Assembly (NCBI GenBank): GCA_002471345.1
Contig: DKPS01000091.1
Span: forward strand, 1-31,034
Direction: 5' to 3'
DNA length: 31,034 nucleotides
Source: Saprospiraceae bacterium UBA7328
GTDB lineage: Bacteria; Bacteroidota; Bacteroidia; Chitinophagales; Saprospiraceae
This document shows, piece by piece, positions 1 through 9,917 of this stretch; within the stretch, counting starts at the first letter, position 1, and the number at the start of each line of letters is the position of its first letter. The position numbers were made by a program, and so were the translations under genes. The notes below the pieces were generated by a model that worked only from the letters and a program-made list of their open reading frames with translations, was not told the DNA's origin and searched no databases.

Positions 1-699
1 GATGGAATGGAAGATCAATATCTTCAACTTGAAGAGTTTTTTGGACCAGTTCATGATTTAGCAATTGAAAGAGGTATTCAAGACTTACAAGCAGTATTTA
101 AAGTTGTTCAAACTAATGATGATGGAGAAAGTGTTGCTGATTTCTTTATAATTACTGGACTCTCAAGCAAGGAACAATTAGATGCTTACAATGCTAGTTG
201 GGAATCAGACGCATGGTTAGATCTTGCAATTGAGGCTCATAAGGGTAAAATGTCTAAACGTGCTGTTACAAGATATTTGAATTCAGTTGGTTCAGAAAGT
301 AATGAAAGAAGAAATTACCATCTAGTAGGTGTTGATCAAACTATTTGGTCAGGTGGTGATCTTAAGCCAGGCGATAAAATGAGTATTCTTGGTACAATTT
401 CAAAATCAGATGATTTTGAATCCTATGAATCAGAAGTTTATAAACCTTTAATTGAAAAAGAAATTCTTAAAGGAAATCACAGATGGTGGGCGCTTTCAAG
501 AATTTATGAGAGAACTGAAAACGCCTATGGTGATATCACTCACATGTTCTTTAATATTGGTGTAGAGGGTGCAGATAATACTGAAGGATGGCAAAAAATG
601 CAATCTAGTTTTAAAGGTCAAAAATTACTTGAAGGACTAGGTGCTGCTAGTGAACATCAAAATGGTAGTCAACTTGAGTTAGTATCTATTCATAACTAA
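1..699 (+). CDS. Two-repeat alpha+beta-barrel-like hypothetical protein, 5' end outside window
   Basis: The frame is open to the first base of the window (codons GAT GGA before the first ATG at 7), so the gene probably starts upstream and 232 codons are visible. Counting from the ATG at 7, residues about 8-50 and 138-185 look like two copies of one unit: an amphipathic helix with a glutamate-rich start, then a strand with an aromatic, a charged turn, and a strand ending in FFII or MFFNIG. This resembles proteins with two ferredoxin-like (dimeric alpha/beta barrel) domains that are common as exported hypotheticals in Bacteroidota; that resemblance is inference. The first visible residues, GMED, read like the middle of such a domain, which also argues that the ATG at 7 is internal. 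Function is unknown. A terminator follows at 776. Confidence 0.6.
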   Translation, partial: DGMEDQYLQLEEFFGPVHDLAIERGIQDLQAVFKVVQTNDDGESVADFFIITGLSSKEQLDAYNASWESDAWLDLAIEAHKGKMSKRAVTRYLNSVGSESNERRNYHLVGVDQTIWSGGDLKPGDKMSILGTISKSDDFESYESEVYKPLIEKEILKGNHRWWALSRIYERTENAYGDITHMFFNIGVEGADNTEGWQKMQSSFKGQKLLEGLGAASEHQNGSQLELVSIHN

Positions 700-705
700 C
701 TTTAA

Positions 706-751
706 AGAATAAATCGCAGCTTTAGAATCAAAAGTTGCATCTCTTTATTCT
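706..751 (+). other. Long imperfect hairpin in the 3' untranslated region
   Basis: AGAATAAA (706-713) can pair with TTTATTCT (744-751), and inside it GCAGCTTT (717-724) can pair with AAAGTTGC (731-738) with one G-U pair. It lies 7 bases after the stop codon and upstream of the terminator at 776. It may be an mRNA-stabilising structure or simply AT-rich coincidence. Confidence 0.35.
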
Positions 752-775
752 ACAATTTAAGGGTGTTTAAAGTAG

Positions 776-806
776 GGGCATTTCAGGTAACTGGATGCCC
801 TTTTTT
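776..806 (+). terminator. Rho-independent terminator
   Basis: GGGCAT (776-781) pairs with ATGCCC (795-800). The loop contains a further CAG/CTG pairing, and six T residues follow (801-806). It ends transcription of the upstream hypothetical gene just before the convergent methylase gene. Confidence 0.8.
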
Positions 807-832
807 CATTTCTCGAAACCAGGCCTCCTTAT

Positions 833-1540
833 CTATCTCCCCAGAATAAAAATACAGGGCGCTTTTTCCGACAGCTTGTTTTTGACAGCCTGATCCTTTT
901 TCCAATCATGAATATTCTTGGTTTCTAAATACTCCTCTTTTGAGTGTATATGAAGGGCTATATGAAGTCGTACAGAAGCATTGACAGCGTCAGTTATTTG
1001 ATCAAACATTTGAAGGTTTCTATATGGGGTCTCGATAAAAATTTGGGTATATCCAGTTTGAAGAATGGCCTTTTCTATTTGTTTGAGTTCCTTTTTCAAC
1101 AAATCCTTTTTTACCGGCAAATATCCTCTAAATGTAAATTTTTGGCCATTCATTCCTGATGCCATTAAAGCCAAAATAATCGATGATGGGCCGCTCTGAG
1201 AGAGAATCTGATAATTAAATTGTCTAGCAAGATTCACAAGTTCTGATCCCGGGTCAGCGATGCACGGACTTCCGGCTTCTGACATAAAACAAACGTCCAT
1301 ACCTTTTTTAAGAATATCCATGACCTCTCTATGGTCCCGAATACTCCGTCTTTTGTCTAATTCAATAAACAGAGATGAGTCTATATTAAAGTCCTTAATG
1401 ATTGATCTAATGAACCTCCTAGTCGTTCTCACTCTTTCACAGATGAAAACATTATTAGTTTTCACAATTTCTAAAACCTGAGGAGGAATACTCGATAGAT
1501 CGGTTGAAATCGGTGTAGGTATTAAAAAGAGTTTTCTCAC
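833..1540 (-). CDS. RsmI-like SAM-dependent methyltransferase (tetrapyrrole methylase fold)
   Basis: This 235-residue protein has the tetrapyrrole-methylase architecture of RsmI, the 16S rRNA C1402 ribose 2'-O-methyltransferase. It opens with FLIPTPIS, has a diverged version of the RsmI signature at residues 86-101 (SEAGSPCIADPG, where RsmI usually reads SDAGTPLISDPG), a GPSS segment at about 116 and an ETPYR segment near 170. It is shorter than typical RsmI (about 285) and lacks the usual C-terminal extension. Many Bacteroidota carry such a paralogue beside a canonical RsmI, so its substrate may differ. The start codon is GTG; no upstream ATG fits the family N-terminus. It is divergent from scpA with a 51-base spacer. 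Confidence 0.8.
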   Translation of the reverse strand: MRKLFLIPTPISTDLSSIPPQVLEIVKTNNVFICERVRTTRRFIRSIIKDFNIDSSLFIELDKRRSIRDHREVMDILKKGMDVCFMSEAGSPCIADPGSELVNLARQFNYQILSQSGPSSIILALMASGMNGQKFTFRGYLPVKKDLLKKELKQIEKAILQTGYTQIFIETPYRNLQMFDQITDAVNASVRLHIALHIHSKEEYLETKNIHDWKKDQAVKNKLSEKAPCIFILGR

Positions 1541-1578
1541 TATAGCTATGTCTTATTTATTTTATACAGCAATATATC

Positions 1579-1586
1579 TACATTTG
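1579..1586 (+). promoter_or_regulatory. Candidate -7 box for scpA
   Basis: TACATTTG matches the Bacteroidota -7 consensus TAnnTTTG. It ends 5 bases before the scpA ATG, so use of this box would give an almost leaderless transcript. No clear -33 TTG is visible at the usual distance, so confidence is low. Confidence 0.35.
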
Positions 1587-1591
1587 GCGCC

Positions 1592-2344
1592 ATGCCACAG
1601 CAAAATGATCACTATACTATCAAGATTCCTCAGTTTGAGGGGCCTTTTGATTTGTTGCTGTTTTTTATTGAGCGTGATGAGTTAGATATCCATGATATCC
1701 CTATCTCCCGAATCACTAAAGATTTTTTAGATTATATCAGACAGCTTGAAAAACTGAATATTGATATTGCGAGTGAATTTATTTTAGTCGCTGCCACATT
1801 GATGAGAATCAAGGCAAAAATGCTTTTACCTAGAAAAGAACTAGATGAAGATGGTAATGAAATAGACCCTCGTTTAGAAATAGCTCAAAAACTTTTAGAA
1901 TATAAAAGATTCAAATCTACACTTGATGATTTCAAATTTAAAGAACAGGAAAGGTCATTGATTGTAGAAAGAGGTAATATCAAAAGAGAGCTATCTATCA
2001 TTGCTCAATCTGCTATGATAGATAGCGAATTAGAAACTTTGAACCTTTTTAAACTTTTACAAAAGTTTCAACAAGTATTAGCCAAACAAGAAAAGAGAAA
2101 CAGGAAGTTACAACACACTATAATAGACTATCCCTATAGTGTAGAAGACCAGGAAGAATATATAACAAAAGTATTGTCTTCCAAAGCACAAGTAAGCTTT
2201 GAAGATGTTTTTGAAAAACTGGAAGACGTCTACCACGCCATCATTACTTTTTTAGCAATGCTAGAACTTCTGAATGCCGAGAAAATTCAAATTTTTGTTG
2301 GGCAAAACATCAACGAATTATCATTAAAAATGAACGAAGCATAA
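1592..2344 (+). CDS. scpA: Segregation and condensation protein A
   Basis: ScpA is the kleisin subunit that bridges SMC heads and works with ScpB in chromosome organisation and segregation. The 250 residues show the family N-terminus (FEGPFDLLLFFIERDELDI, residues 15-33), the following ITKDFLDYI helix, the conserved helix VAATLMRIKAKMLLP (about 67-81), and a C-terminal winged-helix segment with VSFEDVFEKL and the FLAMLELLNAEKI motif near the end. Length is normal for the family. It stands alone: no scpB is seen in the window, and it is divergent from the RsmI-like gene. No convincing terminator separates it from the atpD promoter region. Confidence 0.93.
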   Translation: MPQQNDHYTIKIPQFEGPFDLLLFFIERDELDIHDIPISRITKDFLDYIRQLEKLNIDIASEFILVAATLMRIKAKMLLPRKELDEDGNEIDPRLEIAQKLLEYKRFKSTLDDFKFKEQERSLIVERGNIKRELSIIAQSAMIDSELETLNLFKLLQKFQQVLAKQEKRNRKLQHTIIDYPYSVEDQEEYITKVLSSKAQVSFEDVFEKLEDVYHAIITFLAMLELLNAEKIQIFVGQNINELSLKMNEA

Positions 2345-2472
2345 AACCCCAAACATTCTTGCGATTGTGTCGTGTTTTCTGCGCAATTGTTGCTAATTTT
2401 AGATGTTTTTCAAAATATAAATTCTTTGCATTTCTTTGGTTTTTAACCTAGCAAAAGATATAAGCATTTACC

Positions 2473-2480
2473 TATCTTTG
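2473..2480 (+). promoter_or_regulatory. -7 promoter element for atpD-atpC
   Basis: TATCTTTG followed by CGCC is a perfect TAnnTTTG box, 24 bases before the atpD ATG, giving an expected transcript start near 2486. The -33 region has no clear TTG at 19-21 bases. The 160-base gap between scpA and atpD (2345-2504) otherwise holds only AT-rich sequence. Confidence 0.6.
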
Positions 2481-2492
2481 CGCCAATTTTAA

Positions 2493-4019
<1,527 letters not shown>

Positions 4020-4045
4020 GTTGGTGTTATAAAAATGATAGAAAA

Positions 4046-4297
4046 ATGCAGTTAGTCATTCTCACTCCTGGAAAAGAAGTTTATAGCGGAGATATTAAAT
4101 CAGTCAAAGTACCTGGAACAACAGGACAATTTGAGGTTCTTAATGGTCATGCAGCAATAGTATCTTCTTTAGAAATGGGAGATGTTAGAATTATTGATTC
4201 TACTGGAAATACACACACTTTTAGAATACAAAAGGGTTTCATTGAAGTGATTAATAATGAAGTAGCAATTTTGGCCCAAGGTCTATCTGTTTCATAA
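4046..4297 (+). CDS. atpC: ATP synthase F1 subunit epsilon, short form
   Basis: This small subunit joins the gamma subunit in the central stalk. The 83 residues contain only the N-terminal beta-sandwich: LVILTPGKEVYSGDIKSVKVPG, then GQFEVLNGHAAIVSSLEMG and the strand FIEVINNEVAILAQ. The C-terminal helical hairpin that inhibits ATP hydrolysis in E. coli epsilon (139 residues) is absent. There is no sign of a frameshift: the stop at 4295-4297 follows a normal domain end, so this is a naturally short form of the kind seen in Bacteroidota. It is co-transcribed with atpD. Confidence 0.93.
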   Translation: MQLVILTPGKEVYSGDIKSVKVPGTTGQFEVLNGHAAIVSSLEMGDVRIIDSTGNTHTFRIQKGFIEVINNEVAILAQGLSVS

Positions 4298-4378
4298 ACC
4301 TGTCATAATCAATGACTTAATTCTTGATTTTGGTACTATTCTTGTCTATCACACCATATCGGTAATGATGACTAAAGA

Positions 4379-5059
4379 ATGGAGCTATCATTTAATAAAG
4401 GCAACTACGACCAACATATGAATATGGTCAAAGCTACCAAAGAGCTACTGAACGAAAGTATCGTGCTCAGGAGTATTAAAGAAAATGTAGACAATCGTAT
4501 ATCTCACTCTAGAGAAGAAAACTCTAGTGATAAAGAGTTGACTTTGATTTTGATTCTAGCTTTTCCTCTGCTGATAACTTTAATCTACATCAATATACAG
4601 TTTGGATTAACCTGGAGGCTCATTCCTGCTGTTGGTTTATTCGTGTTCTTTTTTGTTTACTACAACCTAATCAAAGATGACAGCCCAGACCTTCAATTGA
4701 CATCACCAGGCCTCCATGAAGATGACAACCCGAAACCACTTAAATTTTTAGAAATGAAAGTAAATTATCTTTTGTCCCTTTCAGGCCAACAAAAGATTAA
4801 ACTAGATCTACTTTATGCTTTTTATATCCTTTTCTTCCCATTTTTAACCTATTTCCTTTATGAAATAATCATAAAAAGCACTCCTTTCGACAATATCATT
4901 ATAGGGTTGTTGGTCGCTTTTCTAATATGTGGGGTTGCGTGGCATTTCTTTTTTAAAAATGACTTCAAGACCTTAGAGTATTCTCAAAATCAGCTTCGAG
5001 ATTATAAAAAGCTTATACATCAGCATTATATCTCTTACAGCAGTTCAGAGGAAGAATAA
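4379..5059 (+). CDS. Hypothetical four-helix membrane protein
   Basis: I do not recognise this 226-residue protein. It has a charged N-terminal region of about 52 residues, then two membrane segments (about 54-72 and 80-97), a soluble acidic loop of roughly 40 residues, two more segments (about 143-165 and 171-191) and a cytoplasm-like charged tail ending in serines and glutamates. The arrangement of two helical pairs around a soluble loop is regular, but no catalytic motif is visible. The ATG is preceded by TAAAGA. It lies 81 bases downstream of atpC on the same strand, so read-through from the ATP synthase promoter is possible, although a weak AT-rich hairpin lies between them. It converges on the permease gene with a 6-base gap. 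Confidence 0.7.
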   Translation: MELSFNKGNYDQHMNMVKATKELLNESIVLRSIKENVDNRISHSREENSSDKELTLILILAFPLLITLIYINIQFGLTWRLIPAVGLFVFFFVYYNLIKDDSPDLQLTSPGLHEDDNPKPLKFLEMKVNYLLSLSGQQKIKLDLLYAFYILFFPFLTYFLYEIIIKSTPFDNIIIGLLVAFLICGVAWHFFFKNDFKTLEYSQNQLRDYKKLIHQHYISYSSSEEE

Positions 5060-5065
5060 ATAACC

Positions 5066-6307
5066 CTATTCATATCTCAGCGACTCTATTGGGTCCAATT
5101 TAGACGCTTTTAAGGCTGGATAAAGCCCAGAAATAATACCCACAACAAGGCAAACAAAAACTGCAAGAATTATCCAGTTCCATGGAATGACAAAAGGACT
5201 TTCCATCCACATACTTACTCCATTTCCAAGAATTATTCCAAAGAAAATACCTACCAATCCTCCTGCCTGACATATAACTACAGCTTCAGTCAGGAATTGC
5301 GTTAAAATGTTTTTTCGTTTAGCCCCAATTGCTTTACAGACTCCAATTTCCTTTGTCCTCTCTGTCACTGAGACTAACATTATATTCATAAGCCCAATAG
5401 CCGCACCTAATAAAGTCATCATCGCGATCGCAATCGTTCCTAACCGAATATTTCGTGTCATGTCTTTGAGCTGCTTCATCACACTATCACTCTTTCTGAT
5501 TTCAAAGTCGTTTTCTTTACCAGGTTTGAGCCCTCTAGCATTTCTTAGAGGAATCATAGCTGCGCTTATTGCTTCATCCATTCTTGTGGCATCTGCAACA
5601 GATACACTTACCCTATAATTCTTTTTGGCATATCCGTATTTGGCAACTGACCTTCCAAGGGGTATGAAAACCCTTTCGTCAGACTTATCATTAAGTGAAG
5701 ACCCCTTTTCTTCTAATACTCCAATGACTTTGTATTTATCAGCATTTACGCTGATCGTTTTATTCATTGCCGCTTCGGGGTTTTTGTTAAATATTTTATT
5801 TACAATTCCCATCCCAATTATGACTTTGGGACTCCCCGAATTAATTTCCGTGGTTGTAAAGTTTCTACCCTCCTGTACTTTGTAGGCCATCACATCAAAG
5901 TAGTTTTCATCTATTCCGTATAAGATGATGGTGGGGTTGGTTTTCTCCTCTCCATATTGTATTTCAGCATTGCTCCCACAAGGGTCTTCAATGGACACTC
6001 TTGTGCCAGGAAATTTATATTTTTCTTTGAATGTCATGGCTTGGTCAAAGCTTATCACCTCAGCCCTTTTCTCGGATCTTCCTCGGTTTCTACTTTGTAT
6101 TTGTTCTCTTTTGGGCCTTATGTTATAACTATTAGCCCCAAGCCGATTAAAGCTATCGGTCATAGAAAACAAAAAAGAGTCTATCGCAGTAAGAATCCCA
6201 ACCAAACAAGTGATACCCACCGCAATGATTAATAAGGTCAAAAAGGTTCTCAAAAAATTAGCTTTGAGTGACCTTAAAGCCATTCTTATATTTTCTAAAA
6301 AATTCAA
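5066..6307 (-). CDS. MacB-like ABC transporter permease (FtsX/MacB_PCD family)
   Basis: This 413-residue permease has the MacB/LolC layout: one N-terminal membrane helix (about 17-40, after [16 protein letters not shown]), a large periplasmic domain (about 45-285) and three C-terminal helices (about 290-312, 335-365, 375-400). The FtsX signature [17 protein letters not shown] precedes the second helix, and the end reads [22 protein letters not shown]. Such permeases pair with an ATPase to move lipoproteins, peptides or drugs across the envelope. No ATPase gene is next to it. The adaptor and TolC genes at the far end of the window could be partners, but the distance argues against a single operon. 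The start is TTG at 6307, with an AAGG Shine-Dalgarno-like motif six bases ahead; the ATG at 6283 would remove residues MNFLENIR that are typical of the family. Confidence 0.9.
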   Translation of the reverse strand: MNFLENIRMALRSLKANFLRTFLTLLIIAVGITCLVGILTAIDSFLFSMTDSFNRLGANSYNIRPKREQIQSRNRGRSEKRAEVISFDQAMTFKEKYKFPGTRVSIEDPCGSNAEIQYGEEKTNPTIILYGIDENYFDVMAYKVQEGRNFTTTEINSGSPKVIIGMGIVNKIFNKNPEAAMNKTISVNADKYKVIGVLEEKGSSLNDKSDERVFIPLGRSVAKYGYAKKNYRVSVSVADATRMDEAISAAMIPLRNARGLKPGKENDFEIRKSDSVMKQLKDMTRNIRLGTIAIAMMTLLGAAIGLMNIMLVSVTERTKEIGVCKAIGAKRKNILTQFLTEAVVICQAGGLVGIFFGIILGNGVSMWMESPFVIPWNWIILAVFVCLVVGIISGLYPALKASKLDPIESLRYE

Positions 6308-6412
6308 TTGCTGCCTTTTATAAAATCAAGATTATAAAATTAAATTATCCTTGTAGTTTGGTTTCGATTATTCTACAAAACGTCGCTTTGTCAGGATAAA
6401 ACCACCACGGGT

Positions 6413-6961
6413 CTAAAACAATTGCCAATCTTTAAAATGTCTAAGGACTTCGTCCATTACCGTTTCAGGGGATATAGACGTCGTGTTGACCACAAGATCA
6501 TATTGATGCAGAAGCGTATAATCCACATTATACTTTTGGAGAAACCTTCTTTTCTCACTTGCTCTTCTGTCAAGAATTTTATCTAACAAATTGCGAACAT
6601 TTGTTTCTTTCTTTTCACCTAATCTTGATGAATCTAATGATATTCTTCTGGCCGCCTCTTCGGTACTACACTGGAGGTATACTTTAAATGACGACGGAAT
6701 AAAATGCCACGCTAACCTTGAGTCTACAACATAATTATCAGGGGCCTCACTGATTGCAATTGTATGTGCATCAATTCGATCATCTATATCTGAGCTTTTT
6801 TCGGAAAGGACATTAAGCTGCAATGTCGTCAAACCCATTTCTCGCGCAATTTGTCTTTGAATCCCCCCGGTTGAGAGATATTTGTAATCAAGTTTCTGCA
6901 CTAGCATTCTCCCTACTGTACTTTTTCCGCTACCGATGTCCCCCGAGATCGTAATCACCAT
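6413..6961 (-). CDS. Cytidylate-kinase-like P-loop NTPase
   Basis: This 182-residue protein has a P-loop (GDIGSGKST, residues 7-15), an LSTGGIQRQIA segment that corresponds to the nucleotide-binding region of archaeal-type cytidylate kinases, a DSRLAWHF segment resembling the NMP-kinase DGR motif, and an RISLDSSR lid region rich in arginine and serine. It is shorter than the usual bacterial Cmk (about 220-230). It most resembles the Cytidylate_kin2/archaeal Cmk group. A role in pyrimidine nucleotide phosphorylation is likely, but it may be an accessory kinase with another substrate. It sits 35 bases upstream of the metzincin stop and 105 bases from the permease, all on the same strand. Confidence 0.75.
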   Translation of the reverse strand: MVITISGDIGSGKSTVGRMLVQKLDYKYLSTGGIQRQIAREMGLTTLQLNVLSEKSSDIDDRIDAHTIAISEAPDNYVVDSRLAWHFIPSSFKVYLQCSTEEAARRISLDSSRLGEKKETNVRNLLDKILDRRASEKRRFLQKYNVDYTLLHQYDLVVNTTSISPETVMDEVLRHFKDWQLF

Positions 6962-6996
6962 ATTTTGTCTTTAAAAAATCGTGTGCTGCAATTTAT

Positions 6997-9393
6997 TCAA
7001 TGAAACGCTCCACATCCAATAGGAGATCCTGGTGGAAGCGTTTTGTTTTTAGGCAACTTAATTTCAGCTGTCCCCATTTCTGCAGACTTGATCAACCTCT
7101 TCAAATACTGTGCATGATATTTTTTTGCTTTATTCGTCGTCATTTCGTTAAGATAAGAAGACTCTAAATCCTTAAGAACACCATATGCTACTGAAGAAAC
7201 ATGAGTGTCTACATTTTCATCAAATGCAACTTTTAGCAATTGAATCATAAAGGTTTTCTGGACCAATTCAGAAATAGCTGTTTCATATGCATTGTTGGTT
7301 TCTTTATCAAAGACTTCTACTCCAATCATGGACAAATACCCATTTAATTCAACAGGACTACCCATTGCGACATTTTGTCTATGCAGCCTTGTAAGTCTTT
7401 CTTCATGTGTCATCATGCTCAAAATGGCTGAAATATAACTTTCCGCTGGAGCCATTGCATCAAACGCAACATTCGTTCTACCTTTAAATGTCTCTCTATC
7501 CCTTCTGTACCCCATAGCTGAAGGGTGTAGTTTGTTTAAAACATTTCTTGGAATTGTAAGCTCTGTCGGATCCAAAGTGTTAAGTAAAGCATCAACCGCT
7601 TCACCTTGTTTTTGTGGTGACACAATATTAAAGTCATCAGAATAACCGTCTCCTTTTACTTTATAATGATAGTTCATTCCTCCAATCATCTTTACCACTC
7701 CTTCTGCCTGATACCGATGCATTAGATATAGTGGGACAAGGACTTTTTCCAATTCGGAAAGAGGAGTTCCTTCTTTTATACTATTTGTTCCAAATCGAGA
7801 AAGTGCATCTTTTCTCAGCTCCATTAGCCTCTTCATTTCAGATACGATATCTGTACCATTATCCCACAAATGCCCTTGGGCATGACCTCCCCCTATAGGC
7901 CTGCTATCACTATCGCTTATATAGAGATACCCTTCTTTTTGTGTTTCTACCACCAATTTGTCTAGTTCAGTTTTTTCATCCGTACCTTCATCAAAGTCAG
8001 CATAACCATAGGTAATTGTTTTTTTATCCCAATTTCCAATTTTGTCATCATACGAATCTGCGACACTAACGCCACCTTCGGTTAGCGTAAAAACGGGATG
8101 GGGATAATCCATTACAGATGCTCTATCATTAACGCTAGAAGCAAAATTGTGCGCTAAACCTAATGTATGTCCCACTTCGTGTGCTCCTAATTGTCTCAGC
8201 CTCGCCAAAGCAAGTTCCTTCAATTGATCATCGGGGTTGTCCAGCACACCATAAGGACTATAAACCCCTTGGGCAATAAGAAAATCCTGTCTCACACGCA
8301 ATGAACCCAATGAAACGTGACCCTTGATTATCTCACCTGTACGTGGATCAGTAACGGACGCTCCGTACGACCACCCTCTTGTACTTCTATGTATCCATTG
8401 GATCACATTGTATCTTACATCTAGCATGTCCGCCCCTTCTGGCAACTCTTTGATTTGAAATGTGTTGGGGGCAAAACCTGCTGCTTGATATGCTTGGTCC
8501 CACCATGCCGCACCATGCATCAGAGCTGATTTTATGGGTTCCGGGCACCCTGGATCTATATAGTATACAATAGGCTCTACAGCTTCGCTTATTGCTGAAC
8601 CTGGGTTCTTTTTAATAAGTCTGTGCTTTCTGATGTAACGTTTCATCAGCGGCTCCTCTATTGGGGTTGCATAATCATAAAAACTTACACTCCCAAAACC
8701 AGAATAAGGATGAAACTCTCTAGGCTGAAATTCGTCATCTGGCAACTTTACAAAACTATGATGCACCCTAACTGAAACGGCATCTGCATCGGGGGCAACA
8801 CTTCTAATATACCTTCCCTTTCCTTCTCCAGCAAATGTTACTAGGGCTTCAAATTCAGAATTTTCTGGAAAGCTTTTTGTTCGGTCTAGCCAGATCGCGG
8901 ATCTCTTTTTGTCCAATTTATAGGCCCCTTGATCTGATTGTTTTAATCTACGCACCACTCCATGAGAATCCCTAATTATAAATTCTGAAATGTCTATTTT
9001 GTGAATTGTTCCAGCACTACTTTTAATCGCAAACCCACCCAGAACCGACTGTGCGAATGCTTCCTCCATTGCTTTCCGTTCCAGGGCATTATCACTTAGA
9101 GCTCTATATCTATAGTTTGGCTCTACTAGTAAAAGTTTGTTTCCTGCTTTTATGAACTTTACAATTCTGCTCTTTCCTAGTTGGCCTCTGTCCAACCCAA
9201 TGTCATTGGACCCAACCCCAGCCGAGAGAGCGTTTATATAAATGAATTCTTGTCCTATTTGGCTTTCATCAACATCAAGGATAATTTTTCCTTCCTTATC
9301 ATATTGGAAATCAAAAAACCCCTTGAATGCCTGCTGGGTATTGCTAGTAAAGAATAAGAACATTCCAAAGATGAAGAGAAGTAGATTTTTCAT
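6997..9393 (-). CDS. Secreted zinc metalloprotease (metzincin; DUF5117/DUF4953 type)
   Basis: The protein has 798 residues and an N-terminal signal peptide (KNLLLFIFGMFLFFTS, cleavage near residue 20). An N-terminal beta-rich region (about 25-240) matches the DUF5117 type: IGQEFIYINALSAGVGSNDIG is typical of these proteins. The catalytic motif HEVGHTLGLAH is at 405-415 (two His plus Glu, and a third His), followed by a Met-turn SVMDYP at 426-431, the hallmark of metzincins. The C-terminal part (about 480-780) is helical. It probably acts in the periplasm or outside the cell on proteins; the substrate is not evident. It ends in a Pro/Gly-rich GSPIGCGAFH tail and lacks an obvious type IX secretion domain. 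The gene is 77 bases downstream of yqeY, with a 12-base palindrome in between. Confidence 0.9.
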   Translation of the reverse strand: MKNLLLFIFGMFLFFTSNTQQAFKGFFDFQYDKEGKIILDVDESQIGQEFIYINALSAGVGSNDIGLDRGQLGKSRIVKFIKAGNKLLLVEPNYRYRALSDNALERKAMEEAFAQSVLGGFAIKSSAGTIHKIDISEFIIRDSHGVVRRLKQSDQGAYKLDKKRSAIWLDRTKSFPENSEFEALVTFAGEGKGRYIRSVAPDADAVSVRVHHSFVKLPDDEFQPREFHPYSGFGSVSFYDYATPIEEPLMKRYIRKHRLIKKNPGSAISEAVEPIVYYIDPGCPEPIKSALMHGAAWWDQAYQAAGFAPNTFQIKELPEGADMLDVRYNVIQWIHRSTRGWSYGASVTDPRTGEIIKGHVSLGSLRVRQDFLIAQGVYSPYGVLDNPDDQLKELALARLRQLGAHEVGHTLGLAHNFASSVNDRASVMDYPHPVFTLTEGGVSVADSYDDKIGNWDKKTITYGYADFDEGTDEKTELDKLVVETQKEGYLYISDSDSRPIGGGHAQGHLWDNGTDIVSEMKRLMELRKDALSRFGTNSIKEGTPLSELEKVLVPLYLMHRYQAEGVVKMIGGMNYHYKVKGDGYSDDFNIVSPQKQGEAVDALLNTLDPTELTIPRNVLNKLHPSAMGYRRDRETFKGRTNVAFDAMAPAESYISAILSMMTHEERLTRLHRQNVAMGSPVELNGYLSMIGVEVFDKETNNAYETAISELVQKTFMIQLLKVAFDENVDTHVSSVAYGVLKDLESSYLNEMTTNKAKKYHAQYLKRLIKSAEMGTAEIKLPKNKTLPPGSPIGCGAFH

Positions 9394-9441
9394 TTGATGT
9401 TTTTTATTTTGGCTTTATCGAAAGGGTGTTTGCTCTCTCTT

Positions 9442-9453
9442 TCACGATCGTGA
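9442..9453. promoter_or_regulatory. 12-base perfect palindrome, possible operator
   Basis: TCACGATCGTGA is self-complementary and lies between the yqeY stop and the metalloprotease start, 49 bases from the latter. No T-run follows on either strand, so it is not a normal terminator. It could bind a dimeric regulator controlling the protease. Confidence 0.35.
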
Positions 9454-9470
9454 TTTAATTTTTTGAAATT

Positions 9471-9917
9471 CTAACTTAATAATTGTTTTACAATATTCGA
9501 AATGGTCTTTCCATCAGCTTTTCCTGCTAATTGAGAAGATGCTGTCCCCATAACTTTACCCATATCTTTCATAGAGCTGGCCCCTGTTTGAGAAATAATA
9601 TCCTGTATAACACTTTTTAATTCTCCCTCACCCATTTGTTCCGGAAGATATTTCTTAATTATATCTATTTCCTCCATTTCTGTTTGCGCCAACTCTGTTC
9701 GCCCTTCCTTGCTAAATATAGCATAAGAATCTTGCCGCTGTTTCACTAACTTTTGAAGTAATTTTATTTCTTTTTGATCGTCCATTTCCTGCCCACTACC
9801 ATCTGTTTTCGCCAAAAGCAACGCTGCTTTTATAGCTCTAATACTCCTTAATGCTGCTTGGTCTTTTGATTTCATTGCTGCTTTCAAGTCAGGCATTATT
9901 CTTTGTTCTAAGCTCAT
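9471..9917 (-). CDS. yqeY: GatB/YqeY domain protein
   Basis: This 148-residue protein is the stand-alone form of the YqeY domain that forms the C-terminal tRNA-binding part of GatB in the Asp/Glu-tRNA amidotransferase. The sequence begins SLEQRIMPDLKAAMKSKDQAALRSIRAIKAAL and later shows EEIDIIKKYLPEQM and MGKVMGTASSQLAGKADG, the usual landmarks. Its cellular role is not established; involvement with tRNA or with amidation of misacylated tRNA is inferred from the domain. It overlaps ksgA by four bases (ATGA), so the two are translationally coupled. Confidence 0.93.
   Translation of the reverse strand: MSLEQRIMPDLKAAMKSKDQAALRSIRAIKAALLLAKTDGSGQEMDDQKEIKLLQKLVKQRQDSYAIFSKEGRTELAQTEMEEIDIIKKYLPEQMGEGELKSVIQDIISQTGASSMKDMGKVMGTASSQLAGKADGKTISNIVKQLLS

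Noticed and set aside
944..1159. Plus-strand frame of 71 codons inside the RsmI-like gene
   Set aside because: It lies wholly in the antisense of a clear methylase gene and its product has no recognisable features.
4302..4329. Weak inverted repeats after atpC
   Set aside because: Five- and six-base stems (GTCAT/ATGAC and AATCAA/TTGATT) overlap and have no long T-run; not supported as a terminator.
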